DNA of 64,000 nucleotides, from contig NZ_PYFT01000002.1 of NCBI RefSeq assembly GCF_003023845.1, forward strand, positions 1 to 64,000, written 5' to 3'. The DNA comes from Adhaeribacter arboris (lineage in GTDB: Bacteria > Bacteroidota > Bacteroidia > Cytophagales > Hymenobacteraceae). Positions within the stretch are counted from its first letter, which is position 1; each line of letters begins with the position of its first letter. The notes under the pieces are model-generated. The model was given only the letters and a program-made list of their open reading frames with translations, made no database searches and was not told where the DNA came from. Position numbers and translations under genes: made by a program. Of the stretch, positions 1-7,991 are shown piece after piece.

Positions 1-123
1 AGTGATTTTGTAGGAGTAGTATACCAATCGTATGACAAAGCTGGCAAATGGAAAGCTAAATTAGTCCGAGAATTGAAAACAGCAGGTTTCAAAATTCCCA
101 CTAAATTTTCTGATAGAATTTAA
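1..123 (+). CDS. C-terminal end of a possible TIR-like nucleotide-binding protein (partial)
   Basis: An open frame enters from the left edge and stops at TAA 121-123, giving 40 residues. The stretch VVYQSYDKAGKWKAKLVREL followed by KTAGFKI resembles, from memory, the C-terminal end of predicted nucleotide-binding proteins with a TIR-like domain (Cap12 type), which often end in a 'GxWKxxLAxELKAAGF' segment. Such proteins are NAD-degrading effectors in some defence systems. The catalytic part lies outside the window, so this is a weak family guess. The defence-like setting (DUF3800, toxin-antitoxin, restriction remnants) fits but does not prove it. Confidence 0.4.
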   Translation, partial: SDFVGVVYQSYDKAGKWKAKLVRELKTAGFKIPTKFSDRI

Positions 124-331
124 ATACATATACCACTAGTTTAAGCTTCTAAGCACTGATAAGTATAAAGCTTTAAAGTATTTTACAAATCTACGACGTT
201 CGTTATTGGTAGGTGAAATTGTTCTTGTCCCATAATCGCGAATGAATAAACGAGCTTTACAGAGGCAGGAAATTCTATGGTTTCTTTCAGCTAATAGACT
301 GAGAGGCTTTAATATAAAGTAGTAGTAAAAC

Positions 332-362
332 TTGTATTTTTAATATACGTACACTACTTTTG
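332..362 (+). promoter_or_regulatory. Bacteroidetes-type promoter of a small RNA
   Basis: TTG at 332-334 and TACTTTTG (TAnnTTTG) at 355-362 are separated by exactly 20 bases, the usual Bacteroidetes sigma-ABfr arrangement. Transcription would start about 5-7 bases after 362, at the first base pairs of the hairpin that begins at 367. Confidence 0.65.
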
Positions 363-366
363 TAAT

Positions 367-434
367 GCTCTGGTACCCGAACACCTAAGTTCCACTTAGG
401 AAGCTGACGTAGGGATATCAGAGCTTATTTTTTT
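367..434 (+). ncRNA. short structured RNA ending in a U-tract, convergent with the DUF3800 gene
   Basis: The outer stem pairs GCTCTG at 367-372 with CAGAGC at 419-424. It continues with CCC at 376-378 against GGG at 412-414. An inner hairpin is CCTAAG 384-389, loop TTCCA, CTTAGG 395-400. A T-rich run follows at 425-434. A matched promoter lies directly upstream, so the whole unit is about 65 nt. It has no coding capacity. It sits just past the 3' end of a DUF3800 gene on the opposite strand. Several 'DUF3800' RNA motifs near such genes have been reported from comparative genomics (Weinberg et al. 2017). Membership in that group is inferred. Confidence 0.6.
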
Positions 435-1258
435 TATTCCCTTTAAACATAGTCTCATCTATTTCATAATCTCTACTTATAAATCTCCAATGCCTGTAGG
501 GACCATTCCAGGTATCACTATCAGAATCTCTTCCTGTTGAAATCCCAATATTAAATCTGGGTTTAATTTGGCAGATGCGATGTAGATGTGTTTATATAAT
601 TTTTCCTTTGCAATAGTTCTTTTTCCTCTTCTATGTTTCCCGGAGGTATCTCTTTATGTTTATCATTTAAACGAAAAACCATTGCGCCCAATAAAATGTC
701 CAGACATTGCATTATTACATTTCTTAGAATCAACTTCAGAGATATAATCTCTCTTAATTATGATATTTTTTTCTTTAAAAGAAGGCGTATCCTGAAGCTG
801 ATGTACATAATTCTTAAAAATATCACACTTCTCCTTAGTCTCTGGAAGAAGATCAAAATAAAGCCTTAAGTAGATTGGGCCATCTTTATCGTTGCAATAT
901 TGCAATCCAAAAGAATGTTTTATTAATTGATAATAGAGAATAAAGAATTCGTCTTCTTTGTGTTGATCTGTTAACCCAACTGGGAATAACCATTTTGGGT
1001 GAATAAGATCCGGATCTTGACTTTATTTTTTACAATAAGGTCAAAGAACTTATCCATTACGGCTAGGTATTTACTTAAATAATTTTCAGTGACTTTTTGC
1101 CATTTTAGCTCGTTGAAAAGATTATTCTCCTGGAACACCATCCTAAGAGTATGTTCAATATCTTCTTTATCTGGACCCTTAACTAAAGCAGCTCCATAAA
1201 AGTTTGAAAAATGCTTTCCTTTCTTATCTGATTCATCACAATAAATATGATACTCCAT
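418..1258 (-). pseudogene. DUF3800 domain protein, broken by frameshifts
   Basis: Starts at ATG 1258 with MEYHIYCDESDKKGKHF, the typical DUF3800 N-terminus (acidic YxDES motif, RNase H-like fold by family knowledge). The frame is lost near 975. It resumes at 905-710 (YCNDKDGPIYLRLYFDLLPE), shifts near 705 to CLDILLGAMVFRLNDKHKEI, and shifts again near 600 to FNIGISTGRDSDSDTWNGPY, ending with TGA at 418-420. The fragments are collinear and together make a full-length protein of about 280 residues. DUF3800 proteins are of unclear function and are often found in accessory regions. Whether the breaks are real decay or homopolymer sequence errors cannot be told from the sequence alone. Confidence 0.7.
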
Positions 1259-1337
1259 CTATAACTCTTGATTTCTACGCGCAGTTAAAACTATATAAAG
1301 ATACTATTTCTTATTTATAGGCCAGTTATCTTATATA

Positions 1338-2024
1338 TTAAAGCATGACTAATATTAAGATGGTTAAACTTTTTAAGCGTTCAAATATCCGTTGTACTTG
1401 AATTGCCTGAAATCTGCCACCACGACTAGCTCTGAAGCCAGCTTCATTAAGCTTTTCAGCAATAGCTACCCAATTTAGTCCCTGTGCCCGGTAGAGATTC
1501 ACCATGGCAGCGGCCCGCTTGTTGTTTTCGTTAGTCACTGCTTTTTGTCGCATCACCTGAGCACCGGCTACCCGGTTCTGGTAGGTTAGGTTTTCCGGCT
1601 TACCTAATTTTACACCCTGAGCAATCTTAACTTGGAGAGCTGCTTTGGTCCGGCTACTGATGAGCTCCCGTTCGTGTTGGCTAACACCAAATATTCCAAT
1701 AGTTAAAGTATTGGCATCCGGCATATCAGCACAGACAAAATCAACCCCGCTATCCTTCAAGGTAAAAATAAAAGAAGCGTTACGGCTAAGTCGATCCAGT
1801 TTGGCAATAACTAAAGTGTCTTTAATTTCCGGCCTGCTCAATGGCGGCGATCAGCTGAGGCCGGTTGTTCTTTTTCCCGCTCTCTACTTCGATGTATTCA
1901 CTGGTAATCTTCTCTCCTTTCAGGAAAGCAGCAACAGCATACTGCTGAGCTTCCAAGCCCAATCCACTTGCCCTTGCTTAGCAGTACTAACCCGGTAATA
2001 GGCTATATATTTTTTATTACCCAT
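1338..2024 (-). pseudogene. serine recombinase (resolvase family), frameshifted copy A
   Basis: Starts at ATG 2024 with MGNKKYIAYYRVSTAKQGQ, holding the catalytic serine context YRVST of the resolvase N-terminal domain. The frame breaks near 1975 and again near 1838 (GCC GGA AAT where GCC CGG AAA ATT is expected). From 1841 down it reads TLVIAKLDRLSRNASFIFTL and HERELISSRTKAAL, both hallmark resolvase segments, then a recombinase/HTH-type C-terminal part (NWVAIAEKLNEAGFRASRGG). The start overlaps the end of the small upstream gene. It is a paralogue of the copy on the other strand at 2336-3038. Confidence 0.8.
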
Positions 2025-2223
2025 AGTTTTCTGATTGCAAGTATTGAATTATCCCATCTAGCTTATAAAGCAGTTCCTGGGTAGTGATACTAATAACCCC
2101 TTGTTGCTTTTCTGCTTCCAACTTCCCGAGCAAACAATAATGAAGGTGTTTAATTTCTGCTAAATCCAGAGATGCATTAAATTTGATATCCTTGTCGCCT
2201 GGTTGGATGTAGTAGAAATTCAT
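2017..2223 (-). CDS. small hypothetical protein upstream of recombinase A
   Basis: A 68-residue protein, MNFYYIQPGDKDIKFNASLD and onward, mostly helical and charged, with no family recognised. Its stop overlaps the start of recombinase A (ATG 2024) by a few bases, so the two are probably translated from one message. The pattern 'hydrophobic-LHYCLLGKLEA' in the middle weakly recalls the small proteins at 12443 and 12680, but this is not enough to call a family. Its promoter region contains the 38-bp palindrome at 2268-2305. Confidence 0.5.
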   Translation of the reverse strand: MNFYYIQPGDKDIKFNASLDLAEIKHLHYCLLGKLEAEKQQGVISITTQELLYKLDGIIQYLQSENYG

Positions 2224-2267
2224 AAGATCCGGAATATATATAGGATAAAAGTACGCTATTTAACTCA

Positions 2268-2305
2268 TTTTACAAATCATAAACGCTCGTTTATGATTTG
2301 TAAAA
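2268..2305. repeat. 18-bp perfect inverted repeat with 2-base centre between divergent recombinase genes
   Basis: Left arm TTTTACAAATCATAAACG (2268-2285), centre CT, right arm 2288-2305 its exact reverse complement. It lies between the starts of two divergent units, so it is not a terminator. Serine recombinases cut at a central dinucleotide of dyad sites, so a crossover/operator site is a reasonable inference. A joint operator for both promoters is the simpler alternative. Confidence 0.65.
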
Positions 2306-2335
2306 CTAGTAATTTCTCCTTATTTTTAGTTCAAG

Positions 2336-3038
2336 ATGGAGAAAAAGTATGTTGCTTATTACCGGGTAAGTACTGCCAAGCAAGGAGCCTCGGATTAGGC
2401 CTGGAGGCGCAACAATACGCCGTGGCTAGTTTTTGAAAGGACAAAAAGATTACCAGTGAATACGTCGAAGTAGAAAGTGGTAAGAAAAACAACCGGCCGC
2501 AACTGATCGCGGCCATTGAACAGGCCCGAAAAATTAAAGCTACTTTAGTTATTGCCAAACTGGATCGGCTCAGCCGGAACGCTTCTTTCATTTTTACTTT
2601 GAAGGATAGCGGGGTTGATTTCGTTTGTGCCGATATGCCCGATGCGAATACTTTAACGATTGGCATCTTCGCGGTACTGGCCCAGCACGAACGGGAGTTG
2701 ATCAGCAGCCGAACCAAGGCCGCACTCCAAGCGAAGATTGCCCAGGGTGCCAAATTAGGGAAACCGGAAAACTTAACCTATCAGGATCGGGTTGCTGGCG
2801 CTCGGGCATTAAAAGAGAAAGCAAGTACGAACCATAATAATAAAAGAGCGGCCGCCATGATCGAGCTTTACCGTTCCAAAGGTTTGAGTTGGCTGGCCAT
2901 TGCTGGTAAATTAAATGAAGCTGGCTTCCGAGCTAGCCGGGGTGGGAGTTTCAGGCGGTCCAGGTGCAAAGAATTTATCAACGTATATTACCATCTAGCC
3001 GGTCAAATAGCCGGTTGGTATATAAACAAGGAATCTAA
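2336..3038 (+). pseudogene. serine recombinase (resolvase family), frameshifted copy B
   Basis: Starts at ATG 2336 with MEKKYVAYYRVSTAKQGASD. Frame breaks lie near 2394 (GG for GGG), 2436 (T5 for T6) and 2950 (TTT for TTTT). Restoring one base at each gives one continuous protein of about 230 residues: catalytic domain with YRVST, VIAKLDRLSRNASF and HERELISSRTKAAL, then a helical C-terminal DNA-binding part ending near IYQRILPSSR. It is closely similar to copy A and in inverted orientation. Its restored stop TAA 3036-3038 overlaps the ATG of the next gene (TAATG). Confidence 0.8.
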
Positions 3039-3479
3039 TGAAAAACCTAATTGTAATTATAAGTGCGCTTTTTATTGGCGCTACTACTTCTGGCCAAATA
3101 CTAAAGCCGGTACATGGTCTTATGCCGGAAAAAACGGCAAATAAGGAAGGTATTATTTATATGAAAGCCATCATTGAGCCGGGATGGCATATCTATTCCC
3201 AACAGGTGGCAAAAGGAGGGCCGGTAAAAACTGGTTTTACTTTCAATCCTTCCAAAGCATATAAGTTGGTGGGTAGTCCCCAAGAACCAAAACCAGTCAC
3301 TACGTTGAAAAAGTATTCAACATGCAAGTCAGCTATTTTTCTAACTCGGTTATATTCCAGCAAAAGGTTCAATTTACGAATTCTCCGGTAGTAGTTACAG
3401 GTAGTATCGAATACATGGCGTGCAACGACCAGAAATGTTTGACTCCGGAAGAGGTAGATTTAGTATCCCCCTTAAATAG
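3038..3479 (+). pseudogene. DsbD N-terminal-domain-like secreted protein, frameshifted
   Basis: Starts MKNLIVIISALFIGATTSGQ (signal peptide), then ILKPVHGLMPEKT, PGWHIYSQQVAKGGPVKTGF and EYMACNDQKCLTPEEVD. This is the pattern of stand-alone DsbD alpha (thiol:disulfide interchange N-domain) proteins in Bacteroidota, with the CNDQKC segment holding the expected cysteines. The frame slips near 3308 (TT for TTT) and again near 3460 (TTT for TTTT). With both bases restored the protein ends EEVDFSIPLK and stops at TAG 3477-3479, exactly as relatives do. It would act in the periplasm in thiol redox exchange. There is no DsbD membrane part beside it. Confidence 0.65.
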
Positions 3480-3539
3480 GCTATTCTTCAAATTTTCACA
3501 ACGCATGAAGTTATAAAGGATAAAGAATAGTGATATAAA

Positions 3540-3571
3540 GTTGTCAATTCGACAACTCGTTGTTATCTTTG
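3540..3571 (+). promoter_or_regulatory. higBA promoter with palindromic operator
   Basis: TTG 3541-3543 and TATCTTTG (TAnnTTTG) 3564-3571 are 20 bases apart. A dyad GTTGTC-AATTC-GACAAC at 3540-3556 overlaps the -33 box and spacer. This is where an autorepressing HigA-type antitoxin would bind. Repression is inferred from position. Confidence 0.6.
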
Positions 3572-3603
3572 TCGTATACGCCAGTAATACCATAGAAGCA
3601 TCA

Positions 3604-3897
3604 ATGAATGTTATTAGTTATCCAACCATTAAGGCCTACTTTGAACAACACGCTGCTGCTAAAGCTTATTTGTTAGATTGGTATTATACCACTAAAAAAG
3701 CCACTTGGAACAATGTAAATGAAATGCGGCAGATTTCCCTAGTGCAGAAATGGTGGTAGATAGCAAAGTTGTTTTCAATATAAAAGGCTAATGATTTTCG
3801 CCTAGTTGCTATTGTGTTTTTCCGAGTTAAAAGAGTTCAGGTAATATGGATTGGAACTCACGCGGAGTATGATAAAATAAAAATAAAAGACCTTTAA
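3604..3897 (+). pseudogene. higB: HigB-type toxin, frameshifted
   Basis: Starts at ATG 3604: MNVISYPTIKAYFEQHAAAK, then WNNVNEMR. One missing G near 3728 and one extra T near 3791 break the frame. The restored continuation reads DFPSAEMVVDSKVVFNIKGN, DFRLVAIVFF and VIWIGTHAEYDKI, ending DL with TAA 3895-3897. The FNIKGNDFRL and THAEYDKI motifs are diagnostic of HigB mRNA interferases (RelE-like fold, ribosome-dependent mRNA cleavage). Restored length is about 97 residues, normal for the family. The antitoxin follows 55 bases downstream. Confidence 0.75.
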
Positions 3898-3952
3898 AAA
3901 AGGTTTTTAGAGTACTAAATTGACTTTACAACATCTTAACGCCCTTTTAGAG

Positions 3953-4325
3953 ATGGAAACAAAATTAATTCACAACGAAGCGGAATATCAGGCAGCATTG
4001 AAAAGAATCCGGAACTGGAGAGCCGGAGAAAGGAAGCCCGGAAGATGAAGAAGCAGAAATTTTAACCATGCTGCTGGTTAAATTCGAAGAAGAAAATTAT
4101 CCGGCAGAAGAACTTGATCCTATTGAGTACCTGAAAACCAGAATGGAAGTTTTAGGGTTAGCGCAAAACGACTTAGTGCCCTACTTTGGAAACAAAGGAA
4201 ACGTTTCCAAGGTGTTAAACCGCAAACGCCCCTTAAGTCTGCAAAACATCAGAGCCTTAAAAAAAGGGCTAGGATTGTCTGCTGATGTTCTAATATCTGG
4301 TTCTGATTATGCGATGTCAGCCTAG
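3953..4325 (+). pseudogene. higA: HigA-type antitoxin (XRE helix-turn-helix), frameshifted in the N-terminal half
   Basis: Begins at ATG 3953, METKLIHNEAEYQAALKRIR. The frame slips near 4010 (CGG AAC for CGG GAA C) and again near 4035. From 4068 it is intact: MLLVKFEEENYPAEELDPIE, then the helix-turn-helix GLAQNDLVPYFGNKGNVSKV and RPLSLQNIRALKKGLGLSAD. This is the standard HigA layout, with an N-terminal helix that neutralises HigB and a C-terminal XRE domain that binds the operator. An internal start at ATG 4068 would still give an 85-residue DNA-binding protein. A terminator follows at 4346. Confidence 0.7.
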
Positions 4326-4345
4326 TGTGACCTAAATTGATCTCC

Positions 4346-4374
4346 AAGCCTCTTAGAAATAAGGGGCTTTTTAT
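4346..4374 (+). terminator. rho-independent terminator of the higBA unit
   Basis: The stem AAGCCTCTTA, loop GAAA, TAAGGGGCTT is followed by a T-rich run, 20 bases after the higA stop. Confidence 0.7.
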
Positions 4375-4410
4375 TATTTATCTTTTTTAGATAAAGCCCC
4401 ATTCTTCAAA

Positions 4411-4455
<45 letters not shown>

Positions 4456-4522
4456 TATGACACACAAATCCAACAAAAAAGACCTGGCAGAACCAAGCCT
4501 TTCTCTATATCATTTTTCCGTC

Positions 4523-6171
4523 GTGGCTGTTGCACAACTACCTGATTAATGGTAGCCGTTAAGAAGTTACCAATTAATCTTTGATGTTATGCAAGGCAGA
4601 AGGTATTTGCCGAGGAGAAGGGCTGCTCTTCTCCCTCTCGGCGCACGTGCCGGAACACACTTTACCGACGGTTGAAACAAGAGGTGGATCTGGATTTTCT
4701 CTACGAACTACCCAGCCCTATTTCGGGCGTTGTGGCCAACAGTCGATTGACCCGGTAGTTTCTTTAAGCTCTGCTTAGTGGTACCTGGAGAATATGTCTC
4801 GGACCGCCAGCTTATCGAACATTGCAGCCTGCGACTGGACCTGCTTTACTTTCTGGACTATCACTTAGACGAGCCCTTGCCCTGGCACTCCCCGGTGAGT
4901 CGTGCCCGTCAGCTCTATCCCGAGGCCCTGTTTGAATCGTTGTTTGATAAAGTTTTCGCTTGTGTGTCGAGAAAGGCATGGTAGTCGGTCGTAGGCAGGC
5001 CATCGACTCGCACCGGTCAAGGCTAATGCTTCCATGGACAGCCTGCTTCTAAAGCAACCGGCTGGGTCTGCGAAAATGTATGTGATCAGATAACATAGAG
5101 AATAGTTCAGCCGCCGAAGAGTCAAATAAAATAAAAACAGCAAACCAGAGCAATTTATTTCTGCTCCCGAGCATCAATTAAGAAAGCTGAAAAAGCACCA
5201 AGATCAGCTAAAAGAATCTCCTAAAGGTTTGGGAGGCAATTACGAGAAGGCCCGGCTGGTAAGTAATAAAACTCACTATAGTCCTACTGATGGGGATGCC
5301 GTATATCGGTCAAACAGGTAAGGCTAGAAAGCTCAATTATCATTGCAGTCTGGCGGTAGATACAGCCAAGGCGTCATCAGCCATGTGCAGGCCGACTTGG
5401 CGGATGGTAGAGATAGCCAGTATCTGCCCGCTATTACCTTAAATTGCACGGCGGTTATAGACAATGAGCTGCTTCTACAGGAGTTGTTGGCCGATAGTGG
5501 GTATTCTAATGGAAGCAACTACTCCTTTTTAGAGCAAAGAAGATAATCGGCTGGATACCCGTGTTTGGCCAGTACAAACCGGAAATTGAAGGCTTCCCTT
5601 ACAATCAACAGCAGGACCAGTTCACCTGTCCGGCCGGTAAAATACTCTCCTTTAAAACCGTTGACACCAATGCGGAGGGAGGATTACTAAAAATCTACCG
5701 GGCTACCTACCAGGACTGCAAACAGTGTCCTTTGAAATCCTCTTGTGTTCCTAAAAGCCCATGCCGACAAATTACCCGCACCGCTTACGACCCAGAGTAT
5801 CGGCGGGCACAGGCAAGGCAGCAAAGCAGAAAGGGAAGCGGATGAAGCGGCTTCGGCAAAGCACCGTGGAGCCCGTCTTCGGCAGCTTAATTCATTATTA
5901 TGGGCTACGGCAAATAGGGGTGCGAGGCAAAGCCGGGCGCACAAGGTGATGTTACTGGCCGCTACTGCCTTCAACCTGAAAAAATATATGAAGTTCAAGC
6001 CAGTGAAAGTAGTAAGCCAAGCCCTTGCACTGGTTAAAGAGCAGCAAAATGTCTTTGCTAGCTATTTTATCGCTTTTACTACCCTCTTTACAACCAGGAA
6101 AGTACTCCCGGGTGCAATAAGTTCAGACCGTGAAATCAGTCAGGCTTAAAACAAAGTTGTGCAACAGCCAC
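4523..6171 (+). mobile_element. IS1182-family insertion sequence, degraded copy 1
   Basis: Terminal inverted repeats GTGGCTGTTGCACAAC (4523-4538) and its complement (6156-6171) bound a 1649-bp element. A 4-bp target duplication CGTC flanks it at 4519-4522 and 6172-6175. The ends match those of the intact copy at 48080-49757. Transposase reading frames inside are broken in many places. Confidence 0.9.
4589..6149 (+). pseudogene. IS1182 transposase, multiply frameshifted
   Basis: Begins MQGRRY at ATG 4589, parallel to MQGRKVLEDEKALLF of the intact copy. Pieces of the DUF772 N-terminal domain (4621-4980: LLFSLSAHVPEH, GRCGQQSIDPVV, SDRQLIEHCSLRLDLLYFLD) and of the DDE domain (5561-5845: KPEIEGFPYNQQQDQFTCPA, LKSSCVPKSPCRQITRTAYD; then STVEPVFGSLIHYYG) follow in order but in different frames. 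Many breaks are missing homopolymer bases, but there is also a scrambled stretch around 5050-5130, so genuine decay is likely here. The product would be non-functional as read. Confidence 0.85.
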
Positions 6172-6298
6172 CGTCCTTTTACGAGACAAAGTTTGTCATG
6201 ACTCATCCTGAAAAACGTCGACCTATGACCAAGATAGTCTGGACATACCCAAATAAATTCTATAAACTTAATTATACTGGTAATTGGAATTTGGACAG

Positions 6299-6682
6299 TT
6301 ATCTGGGTACCTTTACCGCCGGCGGAGTGTTTATGGCAAAGGTACCATTCAATAGTTTTATCCGATCCTGAATAGTACGAAGCCCAATACCACTCTTTTT
6401 ACCAGGTTCTGGGTTTATTCCTTTGCCATTATCGCGTACTTTCAGGATTAATTCGCCCTCTTCCTGCATTAGCAGAATATCAACACTAGTCGCCTCGGCG
6501 TGTTTGGTTACGTTGGTTAGCAATTCCTGGCAGATGCGGTACATAGCCAGTTCCAGGTAAGATTCCAGCGGGTATTCCATTTCCTCCGCATCGCAATTTA
6601 CCTCGATTGAACTCTGTCTGTATTGTTTGCATAAATCCTCTACCGCTCTGGTCAAGCCGAAATCCTTTAGTACAATTGGCAC
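6299..6682 (-). pseudogene. histidine kinase ATPase domain (3' part of the broken CheB-CheR-PAS kinase)
   Basis: Codes the HATPase part of a NarL-class kinase: ELAMYRICQELLTNVTKHAE (N box), then LILKVRDNGKGI (G1 box) and GIGLRTIQDRI (G2). It continues the protein of 6682-7731 after a one-base loss near 6747 (A5 for A6): the bridging frame reads NYQKLLDEAIQETRRVSHEL. A further missing G near 6312 hides the expected ending GKGTQITVQIP, so the true stop is probably near 6268. It is the catalytic end of the long sensor gene that starts at 11048. Confidence 0.75.
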
Positions 6683-7731
6683 TAACTCGTGCGATACCCT
6701 CCTGGTTTCCTGAATAGCTTCATCCAGTAGTTTTTGGTAATTTTTATTATATCGGATGACACGTGCGGAGCCACCTGGTCCAGATTCAGTTTCGTGGCGT
6801 ACAACAGCTGACCTACCCCGTTGTGTAAAGATTCGGAAATCCGGCTACGCTCTTCTTCCTGAGCAGCCAGAATACCCAGCAACAAGGCTTTTTGCTGATT
6901 CAGCCGCATCTGCAGGTTTTCTTCTTCCAGGCGTTTTACTTCCGAAATATCCAGATCAATGCCTAATACTTTAAGGGGTTCTCCTTGTTCGTTGCGCAGC
7001 ACCACGGCTTTAATCCGGAAGGTAAGTACCTGGCCGCTTACCCGCAGGCGCAGCGTTTCCTCTAAGGGTTCATGTTTTTCCCGCAAATGATTTACCACCC
7101 GCTGCGCAATAGGTTGATCTTCTTCTATTACGTATTCCAGGTAGGTTTCCGGGTTTACCGGGCTGCCTACTGGCAGATTAAACAAGCGGTACATGCCTTC
7201 ACTCCAGCCAAAGGTGCCGGCCGCAACATCGTACTCCCAACTACCTATGCGCGCTACTTCTTCGGATTGCTGCAACAGCATTAAGCTTTGTAATCGTACC
7301 GCTTCGGCTTTCTTAAAGGGAGTAATATCCTTCGTAGTAAGGATGACCCCATTGTGATGCTTTACTAAGGTAAGATAAAACCAGTTATCCGGAAACGGCT
7401 CATAAGAATAGTATTGCTCCTGCTCATAAGCCACGCCGCTTTCCACCACTTGTACCATCCGGTCAAAAACACCGGATAAAACAATCCCGGGGCTTTGCTG
7501 GCGCACACTTTTGCCCACTACCTCGCCTAATTGCTCTATGGCCTGGCGATTGTTCATTCGCCAGGTAAAGTCTATGATGGTGCCGGTGACATCCCGAACA
7601 GCATCAAAGACCTGAATGACATCCAGCGAACTGTCCATGACGGATTGCAGGAATTGCCGGCCCTGAATTATCTCCAGCTCCGCTTTTCGTATCTGGGTAA
7701 TATCCCGGGCAATAGCCAATACTGTTTCCAC
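6682..7731 (-). pseudogene. PAS-PAS-HisKA_3 section of the same broken sensor kinase
   Basis: Carries two PAS domains: one from ELEIIQGRQFLQSVMDSSLD at about residues 18-140, one from EEVARIGSWEYDVAAGTFGW at about 160-265. A coiled linker and a HisKA_3 dimerisation/phosphoacceptor helix follow (SRISESLHNGVGQLLYATK, with the phosphorylated His in SLHNG). The apparent start METVLAIARDITQIRKAE is internal to an upstream PAS C-terminus, so this is not a separate gene. The frame is lost at both ends by single-base gaps in A-runs. The kinase class (HisKA_3 plus HATPase) normally pairs with NarL/FixJ regulators, and no such regulator lies nearby. Confidence 0.75.
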
Positions 7732-7960
7732 TTTACCAGCAGCATTTTTTCCGGCGAAATACGCGAATAAAAGTACCCCTCGCCGTCTGGGGTGGGTAAA
7801 GGATTAAAGTGTTCTACTGGTTTGCCGTCTTCAAATGCCTTCTGCAAGCTATCCATGTAAGGCAGGGCTATTTCCTCGGGCAGCCCCATGTCGCTAGGAG
7901 TTTTACCCAGTAAGTGCTCTATACTAAGGCCGGTTTTGCTCTCGTATTCGGGTTGGCAAA
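7668..7960 (-). pseudogene. PAS-domain fragment between the CheB-CheR part and the kinase part
   Basis: MGLPEEIALPYMDSLQKAFE and YFYSRISPEK are the second half of a PAS domain. Its first half (DVITRWDKDSKLVFANP, then EYESKTGLSIEHLLGKTPSD) can be read across 7990-7900 only by restoring single C residues in three C-runs. The frame is lost again near 7745 in an A-run. It joins the protein of 7992-11048 to that of 6682-7731. Confidence 0.6.
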
Positions 7961-7991
7961 TACCAGCTTGGAATCTTTATCCCATCGGTTA

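Noticed and set aside
367-434. Structured RNA as a retron msr-msd
   Set aside because: No reverse transcriptase is near, and the size and structure do not fit.
1645-1998. Plus-strand frame of 117 codons over the first recombinase
   Set aside because: It is the complement of a recognised recombinase, with no protein-like features.
2268-2305. Palindrome read as a rho-independent terminator
   Set aside because: It lies between two gene starts, has a 2-base loop and no T-run beyond its own arms.
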